A DNA stretch of 64,000 bases from positions 1 to 64,000 of the forward strand of contig CACYAW010000003.1 of the NCBI GenBank assembly GCA_902772455.1, read 5' to 3'. Below are positions 29,135-37,025 of the stretch, piece by piece. The notes beneath the pieces were generated by a model. It saw only the letters and a list, made by a program, of their open reading frames with translations. It was not told where the DNA came from and did not search any database. Position numbers and translations under genes: made by a program. Origin of the DNA: an uncultured Bacteroidales bacterium (GTDB lineage Bacteria > Bacteroidota > Bacteroidia > Bacteroidales > Muribaculaceae). Every line of letters begins with the position of its first letter. The stretch's first letter is position 1.

Positions 29135-31666
29135 ATGAAAACAATGAATAGACGTCTCATTAGCATCCTTTTGCTGCTTGTCATGGGCTTGGGTATGGCT
29201 CATGCCGCGGGATGGATCCGCATCAACCAATTGGGCTACCTGCCCCACTCGACCAAGGTAGCCGTGCTCATCAGTCAAGAAAAAGTCGAGGTCACGCAGT
29301 TTGAACTGGTCGATGCCTACACCGGCAAGACGGCCTACCGCGCGACGACCACACGCAACATGGGAGCAAATGGCCAGATGGCATCCACCTGCAGATTAGA
29401 CTTCAGCGCCTTTGAGGGCGAAGGGGCTTACCGCATCGTGGCCGCCGGCATCGAGTCACCGGTGTTCCCCATCAACAACCGGGTGTGGGACGGCACGGCC
29501 GATTTTGTGCTCAACTACATGCGCCAGCAACGGTGCGGCTACAACCCGTTCCAGCGCGACAGTTGCCACGTCAAGGACGCCTACGTGCGCTACCATCCCG
29601 AGAAAGAGGGCCAGCGCATCGACGTGCGCGGCGGCTGGCACGACGCTGCCGACCTGCTTCAGTACACCACCACGAGTGCCAACGCCATCTACCAGATGAT
29701 GCTCGCCTGGCAGCAGTGCCCGGGAGCCTTTGGCGACCAGTATCAGGCTAACGGCCTGGAAGGCTCCAACGGCATCCCCGACATCATCGACGAAATCTAT
29801 TGGGGCCTGACATGGCTCGACAAGATGAATCCCGCCCCAGGCGAACTCTACAACCAGATTGCCGACGACCGAGATCACATCGGCATGAAACTGCCCAAGG
29901 ACGACCCTGCCGACTATGGCTGGGGCCCCAACAACGGGCGACCTGTCTATTTCATCGACGGCAAGCCGCAACAGCGCGGCAAATACATGAACGCAACGAT
30001 GGGAGCGGCCAGCACGGCGGGCAAGTTCGCCAGCGATTTTGCCCTCGGAGCCCAGGTGCTGGCTCCCTACTACCCCGAGTTTGCCGCCAAAATCGCCGCC
30101 AAGGCCGCCGATGCCTATCAGGTGGGCCTCGACAAGCCCGGCAATGCCCAGACGGTGAGTGTGGTGTCGCCCTACATCTACGAGGAGGACAACTGGGTCG
30201 ATGACATGGAGCTGGGCGCCATCGAGCTCTACCACGCTACCGGCGACCCGAAATATCTGACCCAGGCGGTGGAATATGGCCGCCGCGAACCCATCACCCC
30301 CTGGATGGGTGCCGACAGTGCCCGCCACTACCAGTGGTACCCCTTCATGAACATGGGGCACGTGCGCCTGGCACAGGAGGCCAACGGCAGCAATGACCGC
30401 TTGCGTGACGAGTTCATCCGCAACATCAAGGCGGGCATCGAGCGCGTCTATGCTCGAGCCGAGCAGACGGGAAATCCCTTCCTGTGGGGCGTTCCCGGCA
30501 TCTGGTGCAGCAACAACCTCACCACGGCAATGCTCACCCAATGCATCCTCTACCGCCAGCTGACGGGCAACTGTGAGTTCATCGAGATGGAGGCGGCCCT
30601 GCGCGACTGGCTGCTGGGCTGCAACCCGTGGGGCACGAGCATGATCGTGGAACTGCCCCGTGGAGGCACCTACCCTCACGCTCCGCACAGCAACTATGTG
30701 ATGGAGGGCGTGGGCATGCCCACTGGCGGCCTGGTTGACGGCCCCGTGTATGCGACCATCTTCAACAGCCTCAAGGGCGTGAACCTGGCCGACGACATGC
30801 TCAATATCGAGGGCAACACCTATGACTTGTTCCAGCCCTATGATGTTGTTTTCCACGACAACACCCACGACTACAGCACCAACGAGCCCACCATGGACGG
30901 CACGGCCTCGCTCACCTTCCCGTTCTCTTACTACGAGACCGAGGGCATGGGGGCCAGCGGCAACTTCCTGTGGGACGAGGGAGCCATCGTGCGCGGCGAT
31001 GCCGGCAAGAAGCAGATTTGCCTCGTCTTCACCGCCGATGACCGCGCCGACGGAGCCGAGCGCATCATCAGCACCCTCAAGAAACAGGGCATCAAGGGCG
31101 CGTTCTTCTTTACTGGACGCTTCTTTGACCTCTACCCCGATGTGGTCAAGCGTCTGATTGCCGACGGCCACTACGTGGGCAGCCACAGCTACGGCCACCT
31201 GGTTTACTGCGACTGGGAGAAGCGCGACTCGCTGCTGGTAACGCACGACGAATTCCGCGACGACATCATCAAAAGTTACGCCAAACTGGCAGAATTCGGC
31301 ATCACGCCGCAGCAGGCGCCCTTCATGGTGCCTCCCTATGAGTGGCACAACGCCACCATAGCCTCATGGGCACGCGAGATGGGCCTGCAGCTCATCAACT
31401 TCTCGCCGGGCACCGCCAGTTGCATGGACTACACCTACCCCGGCATCACCGGCGGTAACCCCTACCGCGACAACCGCTGGCTGTGGGACCGCATCATGCG
31501 CTGTGAACGTGAAAAGACCCTCAACGGCCACCTGTTGATGATCCACCTGGGCACCGACGAGCGCCGCGTGGAGAAATTCTACGACCGCTTGCCCGCTCTG
31601 ATCAAGAGCCTCAAGAAAAAAGGCTATTCCTTCGTATCCCTTCCTGAAATGCTGGAAAACCAATGA
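29135..31666 (+). CDS. Fused GH9 glycoside hydrolase and polysaccharide deacetylase (CE4), secreted
   Basis: Two enzyme domains share one 843-residue secreted protein. After a signal peptide (ending MAHA, about residue 24) comes a CelD_N-type Ig domain (about 25-112). The GH9 domain (about 115-610) has GGWHDAADLLQY at 166-177, giving Asp170/Asp173 as the base site, and a candidate acid Glu584 in STNEPTMDG. The C-terminal NodB-fold domain (about 628-843) has the metal motif TADD (Asp635/Asp636) and HSYGH (His684/His688). GH9 covers endoglucanases and exo-beta-glucosaminidases; next to a deacetylase, an amino-sugar polymer is a reasonable guess, but cellulose-type glucan is not excluded. I chose the ATG at 29135 over an in-frame TTG at 29126. 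The stop overlaps the start of the acyltransferase gene. Confidence 0.9.
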   Translation: MKTMNRRLISILLLLVMGLGMAHAAGWIRINQLGYLPHSTKVAVLISQEKVEVTQFELVDAYTGKTAYRATTTRNMGANGQMASTCRLDFSAFEGEGAYRIVAAGIESPVFPINNRVWDGTADFVLNYMRQQRCGYNPFQRDSCHVKDAYVRYHPEKEGQRIDVRGGWHDAADLLQYTTTSANAIYQMMLAWQQCPGAFGDQYQANGLEGSNGIPDIIDEIYWGLTWLDKMNPAPGELYNQIADDRDHIGMKLPKDDPADYGWGPNNGRPVYFIDGKPQQRGKYMNATMGAASTAGKFASDFALGAQVLAPYYPEFAAKIAAKAADAYQVGLDKPGNAQTVSVVSPYIYEEDNWVDDMELGAIELYHATGDPKYLTQAVEYGRREPITPWMGADSARHYQWYPFMNMGHVRLAQEANGSNDRLRDEFIRNIKAGIERVYARAEQTGNPFLWGVPGIWCSNNLTTAMLTQCILYRQLTGNCEFIEMEAALRDWLLGCNPWGTSMIVELPRGGTYPHAPHSNYVMEGVGMPTGGLVDGPVYATIFNSLKGVNLADDMLNIEGNTYDLFQPYDVVFHDNTHDYSTNEPTMDGTASLTFPFSYYETEGMGASGNFLWDEGAIVRGDAGKKQICLVFTADDRADGAERIISTLKKQGIKGAFFFTGRFFDLYPDVVKRLIADGHYVGSHSYGHLVYCDWEKRDSLLVTHDEFRDDIIKSYAKLAEFGITPQQAPFMVPPYEWHNATIASWAREMGLQLINFSPGTASCMDYTYPGITGGNPYRDNRWLWDRIMRCEREKTLNGHLLMIHLGTDERRVEKFYDRLPALIKSLKKKGYSFVSLPEMLENQ

Positions 31667-32775
31667 ATCAACCCCAAATAAAACGCAACAACACCACACT
31701 GTCGATTTGCAAGGCCATCGCCATCATCCTGATGTGCGCGGGTCATGCCGAAGGCCCCACGCGGCTAGTCACCTTCATCTACCTGTTCCACATGCCGGTA
31801 TTCTTTATCGCGGCGGGCTATTTCTTCGACAAGAAATATCTGGCTGACCCATGGACCTTCTGCAAGAAGCGGTTCAAAGGCCTGTATGTGCCTTTTGTCA
31901 AGTGGAGCCTGTTTTTCTTGGTTTTCCACAATCTCTTCTTCAAGATCGGGCTCATGAACGAACATTACGGCAACTGGGCTGGCGGCGTCACGCACCCTTA
32001 CAACTGGCACCAGTTCTGCCAGCGGTTGGTTCACATTGTTTTCTCGATGGGCGGATATGACGAGTTCCTGGCAGGCGCGTTCTGGTTTTTCAGGGCCCTG
32101 CTGCTGGCCAGCATCGTGTTCCTGGTGCTGTACCTGCTGCTGTACAACCGACACAAGTGGCTCAACCATGCCACTGTGCCCGCAGTAATCGCCGTGTTGG
32201 CCGTGAGTTTTGCCTTGTTCAAAGTCACTAACCACTTGACGATTGCCACCGTTGTGCAGGGCGGCATACGCGAGTGCTGGGGCGTGCTGTTCTTCAGCCT
32301 GGGCGTGCTCTACCGCCGCCACGAGCACCGCATCCCCGAGCACTGGGCATTGACGTTACTCTATGCTGCGATTTTGGTCGTCGGGGCCTATCAGGGCTGG
32401 CAGGGTATGGCGCTCAAGGTGGACTTGCGTACCGTTGCCACCCTACCCTTTACGGGCGCCATCGGCTTCCTGATGGTTCACCACATCGCCTCATGGCTCG
32501 ACCGCCACGAGGGCATCGTGAAGCGCTTCATGGTCTATTGCGGCAACAACACTTTATATATTTACGTGTTCCATATCATCTCGTTCAAGATCGTGTCGGC
32601 CATCAAGATTTGCTACTACGACCTCGACTGGGGCCAGATCGGCTGCCACATGGTCATCCACGAGAACAGCACAACCGACCTCTTCTGGGTCCTCTACACC
32701 ATCGTCGGCACCGCCGTTCCCCTGCTGGGCATCACACTCTACCGCCGACTCACCGTCACACGTGCGCCACACTAA
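31663..32775 (+). CDS. Acyltransferase 3-family membrane protein
   Basis: These integral membrane enzymes transfer acyl groups (often acetyl) to cell-surface or exported carbohydrates. The 370-residue protein has about ten hydrophobic segments. The family's N-terminal signature is present: SICKAIAIILMCAGHAEGP (about 13-31, with the conserved histidine) followed by LFHMPVFFIAAGYFF. The start codon overlaps the stop of the GH9-CE4 gene (ATGA), so the two are translationally coupled and probably act on the same glycan: one cutting and deacetylating, the other acylating. Substrate and acyl donor cannot be read from sequence. Confidence 0.9.
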   Translation: MNQPQIKRNNTTLSICKAIAIILMCAGHAEGPTRLVTFIYLFHMPVFFIAAGYFFDKKYLADPWTFCKKRFKGLYVPFVKWSLFFLVFHNLFFKIGLMNEHYGNWAGGVTHPYNWHQFCQRLVHIVFSMGGYDEFLAGAFWFFRALLLASIVFLVLYLLLYNRHKWLNHATVPAVIAVLAVSFALFKVTNHLTIATVVQGGIRECWGVLFFSLGVLYRRHEHRIPEHWALTLLYAAILVVGAYQGWQGMALKVDLRTVATLPFTGAIGFLMVHHIASWLDRHEGIVKRFMVYCGNNTLYIYVFHIISFKIVSAIKICYYDLDWGQIGCHMVIHENSTTDLFWVLYTIVGTAVPLLGITLYRRLTVTRAPH

Positions 32776-32833
32776 AATCAGAAATGCTTAGCGGCTTTAG
32801 GCTGTGCGTGAGGCAAGACAAACTGCGGCTCTA

Positions 32834-32874
32834 CAATGCCAAACAAAAAAAATCGTTTTTTTTGTTTGGCATTG
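32834..32874 (+). terminator. Perfect 19-bp hairpin after the acyltransferase gene
   Basis: CAATGCCAAACAAAAAAAA (32834-32852) is exactly complementary to 32856-32874, with a 3-nt TCG loop and eight T in the right arm. The right arm also contains the TTTG used as the -33 element of the next promoter, so terminator and promoter overlap. Confidence 0.8.
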
Positions 32875-32896
32875 TGTTCGCCTTGTATTATCTTTG
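32865..32896 (+). promoter_or_regulatory. Consensus Bacteroides promoter of the udk operon
   Basis: TTTG (32865-32868), a 20-nt spacer and TATCTTTG (32889-32896) give an exact match to TTTG-N(19-21)-TAnnTTTG. The transcript should start near 32902, giving a leader of about 60 nt before udk. Confidence 0.85.
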
Positions 32897-32962
32897 TCAG
32901 TTGGAATTGTGCCAAAGGGCACGATTAAGTATGAAGTATGACCTCTAAAATAAGTTAATGTT

Positions 32963-33586
32963 ATGATTATCATCGGTATTGCCGGCGGAACCGGCTCAGG
33001 TAAAACCACTGTCGTGCGTAAAATCATGGAACGTCTTCCCGAGGGCGAGGTAGGCGTGATTTCTCAAGATTCCTATTACAAGGACTCGAGCCATGTGCCC
33101 CCCGAAGAGCGTCAAAACATCAACTTTGACGAGCCTGCCGCCTTTGACTGGAACCTGCTGCTGGAGCACGTGAAGATGCTCAAGCGCGGCGAATCCATCG
33201 AGATGCCCACCTATAGCTATCTGACCTGCTCACGCCAAAAGGAGACCGTTCCCATGGGCCCGCACGATGTGGTGCTCATCGAGGGCATTATGGCGCTGAG
33301 CGATGCCCGTTTGAGGAAGATGATGGACATCAAGGTGTTTGTCGATGCCGACGGCGATGACCGTCTGATCCGCGTCATCTCGCGTGACTGCATTGAGCGC
33401 GGCCGCACCGCTCAGGCTGTGATTGACCGCTACCAGCGCGTGCTCAAGCCGATGCACCAGCTGCACATCGAGCCCACGAAGAAATTTGCCAATATCATCA
33501 TCCCCGAGGGTGGCAACAACGAGGTGGCCATTAACCTGATTACCGACTATATCAAAGGTCGTCTCACCACCAACGTCAAGAAATGA
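32963..33586 (+). CDS. udk: Uridine kinase
   Basis: Udk phosphorylates uridine and cytidine to UMP and CMP in the pyrimidine salvage pathway. The 207-residue cytosolic protein has the P-loop GGTGSGKTT (8-16), the nucleoside-binding stretch ISQDSYYKD and FDEPAAFDW (about 33-60), and the conserved IEGIMAL and RVISRD segments. The length fits the family. The 3' end overlaps the lptB start by 4 bp (ATGA), so translation is coupled even though the functions differ. A consensus promoter lies 67-98 bp upstream. Confidence 0.96.
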   Translation: MIIIGIAGGTGSGKTTVVRKIMERLPEGEVGVISQDSYYKDSSHVPPEERQNINFDEPAAFDWNLLLEHVKMLKRGESIEMPTYSYLTCSRQKETVPMGPHDVVLIEGIMALSDARLRKMMDIKVFVDADGDDRLIRVISRDCIERGRTAQAVIDRYQRVLKPMHQLHIEPTKKFANIIIPEGGNNEVAINLITDYIKGRLTTNVKK

Positions 33587-34437
33587 AACTGCCCTGGCAA
33601 CATGACAACAAGCCGGCACAGGATGACGGCAAGACCATTGTCAAGCCTGGTGACAAAGCTACAGTAGCACGGCTCAAGGCGTCGGGCAACGAGGGCACAT
33701 TGGTGCTCAGCACCGACAATCTGGTGAAGAAATATCGCCAGCGCACTGTCGTGAACCATGTGTCCATTAATGTGCATCAGGGCGAAATCGTCGGACTGCT
33801 GGGTCCTAACGGTGCCGGCAAGACCACTACCTTTTATATGACCACCGGCCTTGTCACCCCGAATGAGGGTCGCGTCTTCCTCAACGATGTGGATATCACG
33901 ACACTTCCCGTTTACCGTCGTGCCCAGCTGGGTGTCGGCTACCTGCCTCAAGAGGCATCGGTGTTCCGCACCCTGAGCGTCGAGGATAACATCCGCACCG
34001 TACTCGAGATGACGGACCTCACTCCCGCCGAGCAGAAGGACCGCCTGGAGCAGCTCATCAGTGAATTTCACCTGCAAAAGGTGCGCAAAAACCTGGGTAA
34101 CCGCCTGTCGGGTGGCGAACGCCGCCGCACCGAGATTGCCCGCGGCCTGGCCATCAATCCGCACTTCATCATGCTGGATGAGCCCTTTGCCGGTGTGGAC
34201 CCTATCGCCGTTGAGGACATCCAAAGCATTGTATATAGCTTGAAGAGCAAGAACATCGGCATCCTGATTACCGACCATAATGCGCCCGAGACGCTGAGCA
34301 TCACCGACAGGGCCTACCTGCTGTTTGAGGGTAAAATCCTGTTCCAAGGCTCCAGCGAGGAATTGGCCGAGAACCCGACCGTTCGCGACAAGTACCTGGG
34401 TCATAACTTTATCTTCCGCCGCAAGAAATTCGACTAA
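33583..34437 (+). CDS. lptB: LptB, ATPase of the LPS export ABC transporter
   Basis: LptB powers LPS extraction with the LptF/LptG permeases. In this 284-residue protein the Walker A is GPNGAGKTT, the signature is [15 protein letters not shown] and the Walker B is [13 protein letters not shown], a wording characteristic of LptB. An N-terminal extension of about 40 residues (Lys/Ala/Asp-rich) precedes the usual start of the family at [12 protein letters not shown]. The ATG at 33583 overlaps the udk stop; an internal start near residue 45 would remove the extension but lacks a good upstream site. An LptG-type permease is encoded at 6837, and lptA/lptC are not in the window. Confidence 0.96.
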   Translation: MKLPWQHDNKPAQDDGKTIVKPGDKATVARLKASGNEGTLVLSTDNLVKKYRQRTVVNHVSINVHQGEIVGLLGPNGAGKTTTFYMTTGLVTPNEGRVFLNDVDITTLPVYRRAQLGVGYLPQEASVFRTLSVEDNIRTVLEMTDLTPAEQKDRLEQLISEFHLQKVRKNLGNRLSGGERRRTEIARGLAINPHFIMLDEPFAGVDPIAVEDIQSIVYSLKSKNIGILITDHNAPETLSITDRAYLLFEGKILFQGSSEELAENPTVRDKYLGHNFIFRRKKFD

Positions 34438-34452
34438 TCAGATTTTAATGAG

Positions 34453-35046
34453 ATGAAAATCGGGATTTTTGGCGGGTCATTTAACCCGATTCATAGCGGA
34501 CATGCCATCATTGCGCATCACATCATCACAAGTGGTGCCGTGGACAGGTTGTGGCTCATGGTTTCGCCTGTGAACCCGCTCAAGGTGGATAAAGAGCGTC
34601 AGGTGGACGACACCGACCGCTTGCGCATGGTGGAGATGGTGACCCGGCAGCTGGAAAACGTCGAGACCTCGGCATTTGAGTTCACCTTGCCCAAACCGTC
34701 CTACACCATCGACACGCTGAATGCCTTGCAAGCAAAATTCCCTAACGACGAGTTTTATCTGGTCACCGGTGCCGACAACTGGGTAATCTTTGACCGCTGG
34801 CGCAACAGCGAGGAAATCCTAGCCAAGTACCACCTGCTAGTCTATCCCCGGTTGGGTTATGAAGTTGTCATCCCAGAGGAACTGCGTGACCGTGTAACAC
34901 TGGTTGACGCCCCAATCATCGAATTGTCGTCCACAGCAGTGCGTGAACGCCTGGCCAAGGGGCTGAGCGTGCGCTACTATGTGCCTGACGAGGTACTGGG
35001 CTATATCGAGCGGAAAGGGCTTTATGGATTAGAGATTAGTGATTAG
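34453..35046 (+). CDS. nadD: Nicotinate-nucleotide adenylyltransferase
   Basis: NadD couples nicotinate mononucleotide and ATP to give deamido-NAD in the NAD pathway. The 197-residue protein has the nucleotidyltransferase motif GGSFNPIHSGH at 7-17, VTGADNWVIFDRWR in the middle and the closing ISSTxxR-type motif as LSSTAVRERL. The length fits. The last residues (GLEISD) and the stop codon are encoded by the first units of a TTAGAGATTAGTG tandem repeat, so the exact C-terminus has been shaped by the repeat. It follows lptB by 15 bp. Confidence 0.96.
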   Translation: MKIGIFGGSFNPIHSGHAIIAHHIITSGAVDRLWLMVSPVNPLKVDKERQVDDTDRLRMVEMVTRQLENVETSAFEFTLPKPSYTIDTLNALQAKFPNDEFYLVTGADNWVIFDRWRNSEEILAKYHLLVYPRLGYEVVIPEELRDRVTLVDAPIIELSSTAVRERLAKGLSVRYYVPDEVLGYIERKGLYGLEISD

Positions 35047-35165
35047 AGATTAGTGGTTAGAGATTAGTGGTTAGAGATTAGTGGTTAGAGATTAGTGGTT
35101 AGAGATTAGTGATTAGAGATTAGTGATTAGTGAATTGTGATTAGAGATTAGTGATTAAAGATTTA
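35027..35165. repeat. TTAGAGATTAGTGG tandem repeat, about ten copies
   Basis: A roughly 14-bp unit (TTAGAGATTAGTGG, with A/G variation at the last positions) repeats from inside the nadD 3' end to just before the next gene. This is the longest array in the window. Unit length and lack of unique spacers exclude CRISPR. Confidence 0.92.
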
Positions 35166-35167
35166 AA

Positions 35168-35668
35168 ATGGATAAGCTGACACCTAACGAGCTGGCGTTT
35201 ATCGCCCTTGCCAACGAATATTGCCATGCGCTGGAACGTGTGGTAGAATGTGAATCACGCGACCAGTTTGTGGCCCAGATGCTCAAACTGCTGCCCCGCC
35301 TGTACATCACCGTCAACGACATCGAGGATGACAACTACAGCGAGGAATTCATCGACTCGGCACTGGACGAGGATGTCTATGACCTGATTCGCGACCGTGT
35401 GGCGCAAGTCATGGCCGAGGAAGATATCTATCTTGAAGTATTTCTCGAGGACATGAAATACAGCGAAACGCCTATCTCGGCCTCGGTATCTGAGAATCTT
35501 GCCGACCTGTATCAGGAGTTCTTCAATCTGATACACTCGATACAAGACGCGCTCACCGAGACACAGCACGAGATGCTGTGCCAGTGCAAAATCAACTTCA
35601 TCAACTACTGGGGACAGACCCTGTGCAACGTCCTCAGGGCACTTAATGCCATATACTACGGAATTTAA
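35168..35668 (+). CDS. DUF5063-like conserved protein
   Basis: The 166-residue acidic, mostly alpha-helical cytosolic protein resembles the DUF5063 family found in Bacteroidales; that assignment rests on recalled pattern only. It opens with MDKLTPNELAFIALANEYCHALE, has a clearly acidic middle (NDIEDDNYSEEF, DEDVYDLIRD) and ends with WGQTLCNVLRALNAIYYGI. There is no signal peptide or recognisable catalytic motif. It follows the long repeat array directly and lies 12 bp before the aminopeptidase gene. No function is proposed. Confidence 0.75.
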   Translation: MDKLTPNELAFIALANEYCHALERVVECESRDQFVAQMLKLLPRLYITVNDIEDDNYSEEFIDSALDEDVYDLIRDRVAQVMAEEDIYLEVFLEDMKYSETPISASVSENLADLYQEFFNLIHSIQDALTETQHEMLCQCKINFINYWGQTLCNVLRALNAIYYGI

Positions 35669-35680
35669 ACTATCAACAAT

Positions 35681-36979
35681 ATGAAAAAGACTGACAAATA
35701 TGTGAGCTCGCTGCTCGAGTTCCTGGATAACAGCCCCTGCAATTTCCTCGCAGTGGACACCGTGAAAAAGATCCTGACTGCCAACGGCTTCAAGGAGAAG
35801 AAAATAGACGACAAAATGACGGCTAAGGCTGGTGACAAGTATTTCTTCACCAAGAATGACAGCGCCATCTTTGCAGTGCAGGTGGGTAAGAAAAATCCTG
35901 CCGACACGGGATTCAAAATCATCGCCGCACACAGCGACTCGCCCTGCTTCCGCATCAAGCCGGCAAGCGAGATTCCCGGCGACGGCGGCATCCTGCGCCT
36001 GAACACCGAGGTCTATGGCGGCCCGATTCTCTACACCTGGTTTGACCGTCCCCTGTCTCTGGCAGGACGCGTGCTGCTCAAGGGCAAAGACGCGTTGCAC
36101 CCCGTGACCAAGCTCATCAAGATTGACCGCCCGCTCATGTGCATCTCGCACCTGGCCATCCACTTCAACCGCGCCGTCAACGAGGGCAACCACCTGTCGA
36201 AGCAAAAGGACATGCTGCCTATCCTGGCCAAGATCAATCAAGACATGGAATGGCGCAACACCCTGCTCAACCTCGTCGCCGACGAACTGCAGGTTGAGGC
36301 AGCCGACATTTTGGACTTTGACCTGATGCTGTATGACGTGAGCAAGGCAAGCCTGTTCGGTCTGAACAACGAGTTCATCTCGGCTGGCCGTCTTGATGAC
36401 CTGAGCATGGTGCATGCCGCCATCACCGCCATCACCGAGGCCAAGGACAAAGACGCCACGCTTGTGGCAGCCATCTTTGACAACGAAGAGACCGGCAGCG
36501 GCACCAAGCAAGGTGCCCACTCGCCCGTGCTGGGCAACATGCTGCTCAGGCTTGTCATGGCACTGGGAGGCGATTTTGAGGACTTTGGACGCGCCGTTCA
36601 CCGCTCATTCATGGTGTCGGCCGACAATGCCCATGCCTTCCATCCCAACTATGCCGAGAAGTATGACCCGACCAACCATCCCGCATTGGGCGGTGGCCCG
36701 TGCATCAAGGTGAACGCCAACTGCAAGTATATGAGCGATGCCCACTCGGCAGCCATCTTCAAGAGCCTGTGCGAGAAAGCGGGTGCCCCGTTCCAGTACT
36801 TTGTGAACCACAGCGACGTGGCCGGTGGCTCGACCCTGGGCAATATCCTGACCGGCCAACTCGACATCGAGGGCGTTGACGTGGGCAATCCCGTGCTGGC
36901 GATGCACTCGGTGCGCGAGACCGGCTCCTGCGACGACCATGTGAACATGATCAAGGTGATGAAGTGCTTCTTTAGCTGA
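35681..36979 (+). CDS. apeB: M18-family aminopeptidase
   Basis: M18 aminopeptidases are cytosolic dodecamers with two metal ions that remove N-terminal, often acidic, residues. The 432-residue protein has the metal-site motifs AAHSDSPCFRIKP (about 86-98), LDDLSM with the bridging aspartate, FDNEETGSGTKQGAHS (with the catalytic Glu pair) and the C-terminal MHSVRETGSCDD with the last metal-binding histidine. All appear intact, and the length fits. Aspartyl preference is typical but cannot be confirmed from sequence. It is probably cotranscribed with the DUF5063-like gene. Confidence 0.93.
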   Translation: MKKTDKYVSSLLEFLDNSPCNFLAVDTVKKILTANGFKEKKIDDKMTAKAGDKYFFTKNDSAIFAVQVGKKNPADTGFKIIAAHSDSPCFRIKPASEIPGDGGILRLNTEVYGGPILYTWFDRPLSLAGRVLLKGKDALHPVTKLIKIDRPLMCISHLAIHFNRAVNEGNHLSKQKDMLPILAKINQDMEWRNTLLNLVADELQVEAADILDFDLMLYDVSKASLFGLNNEFISAGRLDDLSMVHAAITAITEAKDKDATLVAAIFDNEETGSGTKQGAHSPVLGNMLLRLVMALGGDFEDFGRAVHRSFMVSADNAHAFHPNYAEKYDPTNHPALGGGPCIKVNANCKYMSDAHSAAIFKSLCEKAGAPFQYFVNHSDVAGGSTLGNILTGQLDIEGVDVGNPVLAMHSVRETGSCDDHVNMIKVMKCFFS

Positions 36980-37025
36980 TCACGATTGCCGCGGCAGAGC
37001 CACGGCCCACAGAACATCAATACCT

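Noticed and set aside
29456..31348. A 630-codon open frame on the minus strand opposite the GH9-CE4 gene
   Set aside because: It is fully antisense to a gene with clear domain motifs on the plus strand, has no recognisable motif and reflects third-position G/C bias. Similar long shadows lie opposite clpC and the ABC-F gene.
35027..35165. Possible CRISPR array
   Set aside because: The repeat unit is only about 14 bp and units are contiguous, with no unique spacers and no cas genes nearby.
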